Counted from the first letter of the stretch, positions 1 through 6,200 are shown. The stretch: 8,545 nt of DNA from Thioploca sp. (GCA_011371325.1 DRQV01000099.1:1-8545); one strand, 5' to 3'. Notes: generated by a model from the sequence alone, not told the origin. Made by a program: numbers and translations.

Positions 1-224
1 CCATCCATTCCTTCCATACGCAAATCAGTGATAACAAGATTGGGTTTGAATGCAGGCATTAAAGATATAGCATCAATACCATTTGTAACTGATTTTATTT
101 CATAACCAACATCTTCCAGCCAAGCGGTTAACATTGTTAAAATGATAGAGTCATCATCAACTAGTAAAATCCGTAAAGGACGCTTGGTAGCAATAATTGG
201 TTCTTTAATAGCTGTTTTAGACAT
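1..224 (-). CDS. Response regulator, N-terminal receiver domain (partial; GlrR/QseF-like candidate)
   Basis: Only the first 75 residues are inside the window; the gene continues beyond position 1. The reading frame opens with ATG at 222-224. After a roughly 16-residue lead it gives a typical phosphoacceptor receiver fold: hydrophobic strand RILLV, the acidic cluster D23-D24-D25 that binds Mg2+, and strand LVITD ending in the predicted phosphoacceptor D67, followed by LRMEGMDG. In this family a sensor histidine kinase phosphorylates the Asp to switch an output domain, but the output domain is outside the window. The LRMxxMDG stretch after the Asp resembles GlrR/QseF-type sigma-54-dependent regulators, so an AAA+ plus Fis-type C-terminus is my guess and not something seen. 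No good Shine-Dalgarno precedes the ATG, but no other start codon is available before the receiver domain. It is divergent from nuoL. Confidence 0.9.
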   Translation of the reverse strand, partial: MSKTAIKEPIIATKRPLRILLVDDDSIILTMLTAWLEDVGYEIKSVTNGIDAISLMPAFKPNLVITDLRMEGMD

Positions 225-243
225 AACTTAAAAAAGTATTTTA

Positions 244-272
244 ATTATATTAGGAAAAATCCTACTTCAAAT
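244..272 (-). promoter_or_regulatory. Candidate promoter for the response regulator
   Basis: Reading leftward, a perfect TATAAT lies at 249-244. A partial -35 (TTGAAG, about 4/6) sits upstream with a short spacer of about 15 bp. The predicted start near 237 would leave only about 13 nt before the ATG, so the transcript would be nearly leaderless. The spacer contains the inverted repeat TAGGA-AAAA-TCCTA (251-264), which could be an operator. The -10 match is good. The -35 and its spacing are poor, so either an activator or a different promoter is possible. Confidence 0.35.
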
Positions 273-434
273 CTTGGACTATGAGATGAGTTCTAGTTAT
301 CAACCGAGCAATAATCATTCCATTCATATAATAGATTGATATTATTATATATTTATATGATAAATTTAAATATTATAGTATTTTAATGTCAATTATTAAT
401 TAAATATTAAGAATAAGAACTGCTATACAAACTG

Positions 435-463
435 TTCATTAAATTATTTTTATCTGTTATAAT
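435..463 (+). promoter_or_regulatory. nuoL promoter, extended -10 type
   Basis: A perfect TATAAT at 458-463 is preceded by TG at 455-456, making an extended -10 (TGTTATAAT). The -35 position, 17 bp upstream at 435-440, holds only TTCATT (3/6), which extended -10 promoters tolerate. The start would be near 470, giving a leader of about 38 nt to the nuoL ATG. This gives nuoL its own transcription start, consistent with its isolation from other nuo genes. Confidence 0.65.
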
Positions 464-507
464 TAGCGAAATCTTACTCTATCTCAAATAATTATTGAGG
501 ATAATCT

Positions 508-2457
508 ATGCAGAACACACTTCTTACTATTGTTTTAGCTCCTCTGTTTGGAGCAATTATCGCTGGATTATTTCCAGTTAGTCGGCGAATTGCCCATTCA
601 GTCACTATTGGAGCAGTTGGGCTGGCTTTCTTTTTATCTGCTTCTATATTTTATCAAATAATTTTTGCTGGTCATGCAATTTATAACGAGATTTTATATA
701 CTTGGTTAGTTGCCGGTAATGTACGATTAGAAGTTGGATTTATGGTAGATTCACTCACTGCGGTGATGATGTTAGTAGTTACATTTGTATCGTGGATGGT
801 ACATATTTATACTATTGGATATATGCGTGATGATCCAGGTTATAAACGTTTTTTTAGCTACATTTCCCTATTTACCTTCTCTATGTTAATGCTGGTGATG
901 TCGAATAATTTTGTCCAATTATTTTTTGGCTGGGAAGCAGTTGGTTTAGTTTCATATTTATTGATTGGTTTTTGGTATACCAGAGATACTGCAATTTATG
1001 CTAATTTGAAAGCTTTCTTGGTAAATCGGGTTGGTGATTTTGGTTTTGCATTGGGAATTGCAACCGTATTAATGGCTTTTAACACATTGAATTATAGTGA
1101 AGTATTCGGTTTAGCTCAAGCTGGGGAATATCAACAAACTATCAGTATTTTTGCTGGCTATGAATGGTCGATGATAACCGTAATGTGTATTTTATTATTT
1201 GTTGGAGCGATGGGTAAATCAGCTCAGTTTCCACTCCATGTCTGGTTACCGGATTCAATGGAAGGCCCGACTCCTATATCGGCTTTAATCCATGCCGCAA
1301 CTATGGTGACTGCTGGTATCTTTATGGTAGCTCGCTTATCGCCATTATTTGAATTAAGCACTACGGCTCTAAGTTTTGTATTAATTATTGGAGCTATCAG
1401 CGCATTTTTCATGGGTTTATTAGGTTTAGTACAACACGATATCAAACGAGTCGTAGCCTATTCAACTTTATCTCAATTAGGTTATATGACAGTTGCATTG
1501 GGAGCTTCAGCTTATACAGCTGGTATGTTCCATTTAATGACTCACGCATTTTTCAAAGCTTTATTATTCTTAGGAGCTGGTTCGGTAATCATCGCTATGC
1601 ACCATGAACAAGACATGCGGAAAATGGGCGGTTTGAAGAAATACATGCCGATTACTTATATAACTATGTTGATAGGTTCGTTAGCTTTAATTGGTTTCCC
1701 TGGCATGTCAGGATTTTTCTCCAAAGATGCGATCATAGAAGCTGTCCATCATGCCTATGAAGCTGATCGAACTGGGGCTGGTTTTGCTTATTATGCAGTA
1801 TTATCTGGAGTATTTATCACTGCTTTATATACTTTCCGTATGTTCTTCCTAACTTTTCACGGTAAAGAACGAATGGATGAGCATACCAAAGAGCATTTGC
1901 ATGAGAGTCCTAATGTAGTTACTTGGCCATTAATAGCATTAGCAATTCCATCAATATTGATCGGTATGTTTACTATTGGCCCTATGTTATTTGGTAATTA
2001 TTTTAGCGATTCAATTTTTATAGCTGCTGGACATAATACACTAAATCCAGAGAATTATCATGGTGTTATAAGCTTTGTATTACATGGCTTGATTCAGTTA
2101 CCAATTTTATTAGCAGCAGCTGGAGTTTGGTTAGCCTATTTCTTATATATTAAACGGCCAGAATTGCCAGCCGTTATTGCAGAACGTAGTGGTATTGTTT
2201 ATAAGATATTGGTTGAAAAATATTACTTTGATCGCTTTAATGATTGGTTCTTTGCTGGTGGTACGAGAAAGATTGGTTCTTTCATGTGGCAGTTTGGGGA
2301 TGTCAAATTTATTGATGGATTCATCAACGGTATAGCTGATTTAATCGATTGGACTGCCAGTAAGACTCGTAAAATGCAAACCGGATTTTTATATCACTAT
2401 GCTTTTGCTATGATTATTGGACTGGCGTTTATGTTGGGCATGTTCATATATACTTAA
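508..2457 (+). CDS. nuoL: NADH-quinone oxidoreductase (complex I) subunit L
   Basis: NuoL is the distal antiporter-like, proton-pumping membrane subunit of NADH:quinone oxidoreductase in the inner membrane. The 649-residue protein shows the full family pattern: GWE at 141-143 (essential TM5 Glu), GAMGKSAQFPLHVWLPDSMEGPTP at about 233-256 with K237, HAATMVTAG at 262-270, KRVVAYSTLSQLGYM at 313-327, THAFFK at 345-350, and FFSKDA at 403-408 with K406 in the broken helix. The C-terminus has the hallmark that separates NuoL from NuoM, NuoN and Mrp/DabB relatives. This is a long lateral helix region (about 555-620) ending in a final TM with YHYAFAMIIGLA (629-640). E. coli NuoL is 613 residues, so this one is complete. 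ATG 508 follows TTGAGGA at 495-501 with good spacing. Oddly, no nuoK, nuoM or nuoN flanks it. It has its own promoter, and the next gene is convergent. Confidence 0.97.
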   Translation: MQNTLLTIVLAPLFGAIIAGLFPVSRRIAHSVTIGAVGLAFFLSASIFYQIIFAGHAIYNEILYTWLVAGNVRLEVGFMVDSLTAVMMLVVTFVSWMVHIYTIGYMRDDPGYKRFFSYISLFTFSMLMLVMSNNFVQLFFGWEAVGLVSYLLIGFWYTRDTAIYANLKAFLVNRVGDFGFALGIATVLMAFNTLNYSEVFGLAQAGEYQQTISIFAGYEWSMITVMCILLFVGAMGKSAQFPLHVWLPDSMEGPTPISALIHAATMVTAGIFMVARLSPLFELSTTALSFVLIIGAISAFFMGLLGLVQHDIKRVVAYSTLSQLGYMTVALGASAYTAGMFHLMTHAFFKALLFLGAGSVIIAMHHEQDMRKMGGLKKYMPITYITMLIGSLALIGFPGMSGFFSKDAIIEAVHHAYEADRTGAGFAYYAVLSGVFITALYTFRMFFLTFHGKERMDEHTKEHLHESPNVVTWPLIALAIPSILIGMFTIGPMLFGNYFSDSIFIAAGHNTLNPENYHGVISFVLHGLIQLPILLAAAGVWLAYFLYIKRPELPAVIAERSGIVYKILVEKYYFDRFNDWFFAGGTRKIGSFMWQFGDVKFIDGFINGIADLIDWTASKTRKMQTGFLYHYAFAMIIGLAFMLGMFIYT

Positions 2458-2464
2458 ATTATAT

Positions 2465-2503
2465 AGTAATCCTCCAGAGTTGGTTTAAATTTGGAGGATT
2501 ACT
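2465..2503. terminator. Perfect 12-bp hairpin between convergent nuoL and rplI
   Basis: AGTAATCCTCCA (2465-2476) and its exact complement TGGAGGATTACT (2492-2503) flank a 15-nt loop. The stem starts 7 nt after the nuoL stop and is the only strong structure before rplI, which ends at 2542 on the other strand. There is no T-tract after the stem in either direction, so it is not a textbook intrinsic terminator. It could block 3' exonucleases on both mRNAs or act as a bidirectional terminator. The inverted repeat is certain; the function is inferred. Confidence 0.6.
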
Positions 2504-2541
2504 CAATTACAGGAAAAACTAGAGATTGTACAAACTAAATA

Positions 2542-2991
2542 CTAGTTCTCAGCAATAACTTGAACTGTTACAAAAGCATCTACATCTTGATGTAAATGAA
2601 CTTTTATATCATATTCACCTACTTGACGAATTGGGCCATTTGATAATCTAATTTCTTGTTTAGTGATAGGAATCCCTCCTTCAGTGATAGCTTGAGCAAT
2701 ATCAGCAGCACCAACTGAACCAAACAACTTACCTTCAACTCCAACTTTTCCAGCAATTTCAACAATAATTTCTTTTAATTGTTCAGCTCGCTCTTTAGAT
2801 GACTCCAAAACAGTTTGTTGAGCTTTTTCAAATTCAGAGCGACGTACTTCAAAATCAGCTAGATTATTTGCAGTAGCTAATACAGCTTTATTTTTTGGAA
2901 CTAAATAGTTACGAGCATAACCATTTTTAACGACAACTTTATCGCCTAACTTACCTAAATGTTTAATTTTTTCGAGAAGAATTACTTCCAT
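2542..2991 (-). CDS. rplI: 50S ribosomal protein L9
   Basis: L9 binds 23S rRNA near the L1 stalk and helps maintain reading frame and translational fidelity. The 149-residue product has exactly the E. coli length. The N-terminal RNA-binding domain carries the family signature GKLGDKVVVKNGYARNYLVP at 13-32, followed by NKAV. A long charged connecting helix (about 40-78) leads to the C-terminal domain with GKLFGSVG (87-94) and the ending VTVQVIAEN. The ATG at 2991 has AGAGG (within 2997-3003) upstream. It is the third gene of the operon, 20 nt after rpsR. In many gammaproteobacteria dnaB follows, but here the operon ends and convergent nuoL comes next. Confidence 0.98.
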   Translation of the reverse strand: MEVILLEKIKHLGKLGDKVVVKNGYARNYLVPKNKAVLATANNLADFEVRRSEFEKAQQTVLESSKERAEQLKEIIVEIAGKVGVEGKLFGSVGAADIAQAITEGGIPITKQEIRLSNGPIRQVGEYDIKVHLHQDVDAFVTVQVIAEN

Positions 2992-3011
2992 ACATAACCT
3001 CTATGAGAATC

Positions 3012-3281
3012 TTATTCTTGGTGATTATCAGAAAAAGGCAACAATGCCAAAAAACGAGCGTGTTTAATCGCTGTGGATAGTTGACGTTGATATTTAGACT
3101 TAGTGCCTGTAATACGGCTTGGTACAATCTTGCCAGTTTCAGTAATAAAACCCTTTAGAATAGTTAAGTCCTTGTAATCAATCTCAGTAATACCCTCGGC
3201 AGTAAACCGACAATATTTTTTACGGCGAAAATAACGGGATGAATTAGAATTGTTATGGTGATTCTTATGATGATTATTCAT
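3012..3281 (-). CDS. rpsR: 30S ribosomal protein S18 with His/Asn-rich N-terminal tail
   Basis: S18 forms a heterodimer with S6 on the 30S platform, on 16S rRNA helix 22. From residue 16 onward the protein follows the E. coli pattern closely: RYFRRKKYCRFTAEGITEIDY, then TESGKIVPSRITGT-like ETGKIVPSRITGTKSKYQRQL, then AIKHARFLALLPFSDNH. It is 89 residues against 75 in E. coli. The excess is a low-complexity leader of 15 residues (MNNHHKNHHNNSNSS) with four His and six Asn replacing the usual two or so residues. No internal start exists between this ATG and the conserved core, and TTGAGGT lies just upstream of 3281, so the tail is probably translated. rpsF ends 14 nt upstream and there is no priB between them, unlike in enterics. 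Confidence 0.97.
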   Translation of the reverse strand: MNNHHKNHHNNSNSSRYFRRKKYCRFTAEGITEIDYKDLTILKGFITETGKIVPSRITGTKSKYQRQLSTAIKHARFLALLPFSDNHQE

Positions 3282-3295
3282 ACAACCTCAAATTG

Positions 3296-3649
3296 TTAGT
3301 CGGCAATGTCTTCAATAAGTTCTTTTTCAGCAGCAGTTGCTTCTCTGACAAATGGAGATGGTTCTGTAATAGCTTTTTTCTTTCTGATAATTAAATGCCG
3401 GATTATAGCATCATTAAATCGGAAAGCTTCGGTAATTTCGTCCATTGTTTCAGTATTACATTCAATATTCATTAGGACATAATGGCCTTTATGAATTTTA
3501 TTGATTGGATAAGCTAATTGTCGCCGACCCCAATCTTCAAGGCGATGAACATTTTCGCTACCAATGATTGACTGATAACGTTCAACCATTGCCGGAACCT
3601 GTTCACTTTGATCTGGGTGAACAATAAATACAATTTCGTAATGCCTCAT
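3296..3649 (-). CDS. rpsF: 30S ribosomal protein S6
   Basis: S6 is the first gene of the S6-S18-L9 operon and partners S18 in binding the 30S platform and, in many bacteria, its own mRNA. The 117-residue protein begins MRHYEIVFIVHPDQSEQVPAM and contains the conserved LEDWGRRQLAYPINKIHKGHYV (37-58) and FRFNDAIIRHLIIRKKKA (76-93). E. coli S6 is longer because of an acidic C-terminal tail. This one ends ELIEDIAD and lacks the terminal Glu-Glu modified by RimK in E. coli. Start ATG 3649 has a perfect AAGGAG at 3654-3659 with a 4-nt spacer. That Shine-Dalgarno is part of a predicted regulatory RNA (see the leader entry). Confidence 0.98.
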   Translation of the reverse strand: MRHYEIVFIVHPDQSEQVPAMVERYQSIIGSENVHRLEDWGRRQLAYPINKIHKGHYVLMNIECNTETMDEITEAFRFNDAIIRHLIIRKKKAITEPSPFVREATAAEKELIEDIAD

Positions 3650-3653
3650 AAAA

Positions 3654-3754
3654 CTCCTTACGGATTAAACAGCTTTAATGTTGGTAATATTAACTAAATT
3701 GATTAGATTTTAAAATTATTAACCAATAAAAGCTAACAACATTAAAGCAAGGAA
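3654..3754 (-). promoter_or_regulatory. S6:S18 complex-binding leader RNA that sequesters the rpsF Shine-Dalgarno
   Basis: In the rpsF 5' leader, GCUUUAAUGUUG (3748-3737) is perfectly complementary to CAACAUUAAAGC (3683-3672), closing a 53-nt internal segment that can form a smaller hairpin. Directly outside this 12-bp helix, UUCCUU (3754-3749) can pair with AAGGAG (3659-3654), the rpsF Shine-Dalgarno, with five Watson-Crick pairs and one G-U. Between the two helices on the 3' side lies a 12-nt bulge containing CCG (3663-3661), one nucleotide before the SD. A CCG in a bulge flanked by a stem and a hairpin is the published description of the S6:S18 complex-binding motif, which mimics the 16S rRNA site. 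Binding would stabilise the outer stem and shut off translation of S6, S18 and L9. Pairing is seen; autoregulation is inferred from the family. Confidence 0.8.
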
Positions 3755-3756
3755 TA

Positions 3757-3784
3757 TTTAGAAAATACCTAAATAGAATGTCAA
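3757..3784 (-). promoter_or_regulatory. Possible proximal rpsF promoter
   Basis: A perfect TTGACA (3784-3779) is followed after 16 bp by TCTAAA (3762-3757, 4/6). Transcription would begin near 3750. That would remove most of the 5' strand of the outer leader helix, so this transcript could not fully sequester the Shine-Dalgarno. The weak -10 and the better upstream promoter make this the less likely start. Confidence 0.35.
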
Positions 3785-3790
3785 TAATTA

Positions 3791-3820
3791 TTGAAATATA
3801 ACATAAGAATCAGCTATTAT
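3791..3820 (+). promoter_or_regulatory. Promoter of the RND exporter gene
   Basis: TTGAAA (3791-3796, 5/6) and TATTAT (3815-3820, 5/6) are spaced by 18 bp. The predicted start near 3827 leaves a 45-nt leader to the ATG at 3872. The -10 lies in the palindrome ATTATAAT (3816-3823), which also supplies the -10 for leftward rpsF transcription, so polymerase probably cannot sit on both promoters at once. Confidence 0.6.
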
Positions 3821-3844
3821 AATCATATTATAACAAAATGACAA
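3816..3844 (-). promoter_or_regulatory. Main promoter of the rpsF-rpsR-rplI operon
   Basis: TTGTCA (3844-3839, 5/6) and a perfect TATAAT (3821-3816) are separated by 17 bp, an almost ideal sigma-70 promoter. The start would be near 3809, giving a leader of about 160 nt that contains the whole S6:S18-binding structure. The -10 overlaps the -10 of the divergent exporter promoter. Confidence 0.75.
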
Positions 3845-3871
3845 CTATTTTAATAGGAGTTTTTCTAAATT

Positions 3872-6151
3872 ATGATTGAACGTTATAGTCAGTTAGTGAT
3901 TCGCTGGCGTTATTTTATTGTACTAGCCACATTAGCATTAGTTATGCTGACCACATTAGGTTTTCCATTACGCTTTGATACCGATTATCGAGTATTTTTT
4001 AGTGAAGAAAATCCTCAACTGCTGGCTTTTGAAGATTTACAAAATACTTATAGTAAAAATGATAATGTATTATTTATCATAGCTCCTAAAGATGGTCAAG
4101 TATTTACCAATGAAACTCTTGCAGCAGTCGAATGGTTAACTAATGAAGCTTGGCAAATTCCTTATTCTAGCAGAGTTGATTCTATTAGTAATTTTCAACA
4201 TACTCGAGCTGAACAAGATGATTTAATTGTAGAGGATTTGATCGAAAATGCTTTGCAACTTTCAGAAGCAGAAATACTTTATGCTAAACAAGTAGCATTG
4301 GCGGAACCACAATTAATTAATAAAATAATCTCTCCTACTGCTCATGTTACTGGAGTGAATATTATAGTTCAATTGCCAGGCATTCATCCAGATAAAGAAG
4401 TTCCAGAAATAGCTAAATTTGTTAGAGAGCTTGCTGACAAAGTCAGAGCAAATTATCCTGAAATTGATATTTACCTTACTGGTATGGTGATGATGAATAA
4501 CTCATTTCCAGAAGCTAGTAAAAGTGATATGCAAAATTTAATACCATTGATGTATTTAGTAATTTTAGGTATGTTATGGTTATTAATTCGAGGATTTTCT
4601 GGTACATTTACTACTTTCTTGGTAATCACTTGTTCCACAGTAGCAGCAATGGGATTAGCAGGATTATCTGGAATTGCTCTGACTGGCCCGTCTGCTACCG
4701 CACCTACTATGATTTTAACCTTGGCAGTTGCTGATAGTGTACATTTTTTAGTTACAATGCGGCATGAAATGAATATTAATAGACTAGATAAGAATTCTGC
4801 CATTATAGAAAGCTTGCGAGTCAATTTCCAACCCATTTTCCTTACCAGTTTAACCACTGCTATCGGATTTTTGAGCATGAATTTTGGTGATGTACCACCA
4901 TTTCGTGATTTAGGCAATATCGTTGCGGTTGGAGTTATAATTGCGTTTATCATCTCAATATCATTTTTGCCGGCATTAATGAGTATTCTACCATCTAAAG
5001 TTCGTCCAATATCTAATAAAGTTCATATGATGGAGCGTTTAGGCAATTTTGTGATAGCTAAACGCAATAGATTATTATGGGGAATGGTATCAATTATAAT
5101 ATTGCTAGTTTCTTTTGTGCCACGTAATGAGCTAAATGATATATTTGTGAAATATTTTGATCATAGTTTTTCATTTCGAATTGCTGCTGACTTTAGTAAC
5201 GATAACTTAACTGGTACTGATGCTATATCTTATTCTCTTAATTCTGGAACGGCTGAAGGAATTAGTAATCCAGCATTTTTACGACAGGTTGAAAAATTTG
5301 TTGACTGGTATCGTCAACAACCAGAAGTAGATCATGTTAATACTATGACAGATACTTTTAAGCGACTTAATAAAAACATGCACAATGATGATCCTGCTTA
5401 TTATCGTTTACCAGAACGGCAAGATTTAGCAGCTCAATATTTATTGTTGTATGAAATGTCTTTGCCATATGGTTTAGACCTTAATAATCAGATTAATGTA
5501 GATAAATCTGCTATTCGAGTTGATGTTACCTTAAAAACAATGTCTTCTAATGAAATAATTGCTTTAGAAGAACGAGTTCAAACTTGGTTTAAAAATAATA
5601 CTCCTGAGATTATAACTCATGGGGCTAGTACATCGCTAATGTTTGCTAGGATTGGAGTTCGTAATATTCAAAGTATGTTGTTTGGTGCTGCTATTGCTTT
5701 GGTGTTGATCTCTCTTATTTTAGTAGTAGCATTGCGTTCTATAAAATTTGGACTGATTAGTTTAGTCCCTAATTTAGTACCAACAGCAATGGCATTTGGT
5801 ATTTGGGGATTATTAGTTGGTCAGGTTGGCTTAGGATTATCAGTGGTAGCAGGTTTAACGATTGGAATTGTAGTCGATGATACTATCCATTACTTAAGCA
5901 AATATCTTCGAGCTAGACGGGAAAAAAATATGGATTCACCAGAAGCAGTTCTTTACGCATTCCGCAGTGTTGGTTTAGCCTTATGGATTACTACATTAGC
6001 ATTAGTGGCTGGCTTTGCTATTTTATCTATGTCACATTTTGCTGTCAATTCGGATATGGGTTCTATGACCGCGGTAACAATTGTGTTAGCTTTAATGGCA
6101 GATTTTCTATTTCTACCACCATTATTGATGAAATTAGATAATAATGATTAG
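3872..6151 (+). CDS. RND superfamily exporter (MMPL-like, COG1033 type)
   Basis: This inner-membrane protein has the duplicated RND architecture. A short cytoplasmic start and TM1 (about 13-32) lead to a periplasmic loop (33-221) and five TMs (about 222-240, 247-268, 275-297, 321-340, 348-373). The second half repeats this: TM7 (about 400-417), loop (418-599) and five TMs (about 600-752). Each half has the TM4/TM10 acidic motif of proton-driven RND pumps: VADSVHF with D288, and GIVVDDTIHY with D669 and D670. At 759 residues it is shorter than AcrB-type drug pumps (over 1,000) and matches the two-loop MMPL/COG1033 exporters linked to lipid or hydrophobic cargo. No membrane-fusion or outer-membrane partner is adjacent, so the substrate is unknown. 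AGGAG at 3855-3859 is 12 nt from the ATG, rather far. An in-frame TAA at 3866-3868 rules out an earlier start except ATT 3869. Confidence 0.88.
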   Translation: MIERYSQLVIRWRYFIVLATLALVMLTTLGFPLRFDTDYRVFFSEENPQLLAFEDLQNTYSKNDNVLFIIAPKDGQVFTNETLAAVEWLTNEAWQIPYSSRVDSISNFQHTRAEQDDLIVEDLIENALQLSEAEILYAKQVALAEPQLINKIISPTAHVTGVNIIVQLPGIHPDKEVPEIAKFVRELADKVRANYPEIDIYLTGMVMMNNSFPEASKSDMQNLIPLMYLVILGMLWLLIRGFSGTFTTFLVITCSTVAAMGLAGLSGIALTGPSATAPTMILTLAVADSVHFLVTMRHEMNINRLDKNSAIIESLRVNFQPIFLTSLTTAIGFLSMNFGDVPPFRDLGNIVAVGVIIAFIISISFLPALMSILPSKVRPISNKVHMMERLGNFVIAKRNRLLWGMVSIIILLVSFVPRNELNDIFVKYFDHSFSFRIAADFSNDNLTGTDAISYSLNSGTAEGISNPAFLRQVEKFVDWYRQQPEVDHVNTMTDTFKRLNKNMHNDDPAYYRLPERQDLAAQYLLLYEMSLPYGLDLNNQINVDKSAIRVDVTLKTMSSNEIIALEERVQTWFKNNTPEIITHGASTSLMFARIGVRNIQSMLFGAAIALVLISLILVVALRSIKFGLISLVPNLVPTAMAFGIWGLLVGQVGLGLSVVAGLTIGIVVDDTIHYLSKYLRARREKNMDSPEAVLYAFRSVGLALWITTLALVAGFAILSMSHFAVNSDMGSMTAVTIVLALMADFLFLPPLLMKLDNND

Positions 6152-6164
6152 CTAAATGGAGTGA

Positions 6165-6200
6165 CTATTACAAAATATAAATGAATATATCTTGTAATAG
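6165..6200. terminator. Long hairpin between convergent exporter gene and ppiD
   Basis: CTATTACAA (6165-6173) pairs exactly with TTGTAATAG (6192-6200). After one A-C mismatch the stem continues with ATATA/TATAT (6175-6179 with 6186-6190) and closes on a 6-nt loop. It begins 13 nt after the exporter stop and ends 23 nt before the end of ppiD on the other strand. There is no clear T-tract on either side. I interpret it as a shared bidirectional 3' end for both mRNAs. The structure is clear, but the terminating activity is inferred. Confidence 0.6.

Larger units (their letters stand above)
225..507. other. AT-rich divergent intergenic region
   Basis: These 283 bp separate the leftward response regulator from rightward nuoL. 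The 330-420 stretch is almost entirely A and T, with long runs lacking G or C, as in curved or nucleoid-protein-bound DNA. I see promoter elements at both ends, listed separately, but no open reading frame of useful size, no tRNA and no convincing structured RNA in the middle. Confidence 0.7.

Noticed and set aside
370..392. Perfect leftward TTGACA at 392-387 as a promoter for the response regulator
   Set aside because: No acceptable -10 lies 16-18 bp downstream (only TTAAAT/TTTAAA-like strings), and it would create a leader of over 130 nt in low-complexity DNA.
330..420. Possible replication origin or partition-like AT-rich block
   Set aside because: No DnaA boxes, iterons or other ordered repeats are visible; it is just AT-rich intergenic DNA.
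1224..1445. 73-codon open frame on the minus strand inside nuoL
   Set aside because: It lies wholly antisense to a strongly conserved part of NuoL, has no recognisable family, and its composition is what an antisense reading of membrane-protein codons gives.
508..2457. Possibility that the NuoL-like protein is an Mrp antiporter or DabB (inorganic carbon uptake) subunit
   Set aside because: No mrp or dabA partner is adjacent, and the C-terminal lateral helix plus final YHYAFAMIIGLA segment is characteristic of complex I NuoL.
2514..2547. Weak intrinsic terminator for rplI (AACTAG ... CTAGTT followed by a short T run)
   Set aside because: The stem is only 6 AT-rich base pairs across a 19-nt loop and includes the stop codon; too weak to annotate.
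4471..4953. 160-codon open frame on the minus strand inside the exporter gene
   Set aside because: It is antisense to conserved TM segments of the exporter, with no recognisable domain; a shadow of the real gene.
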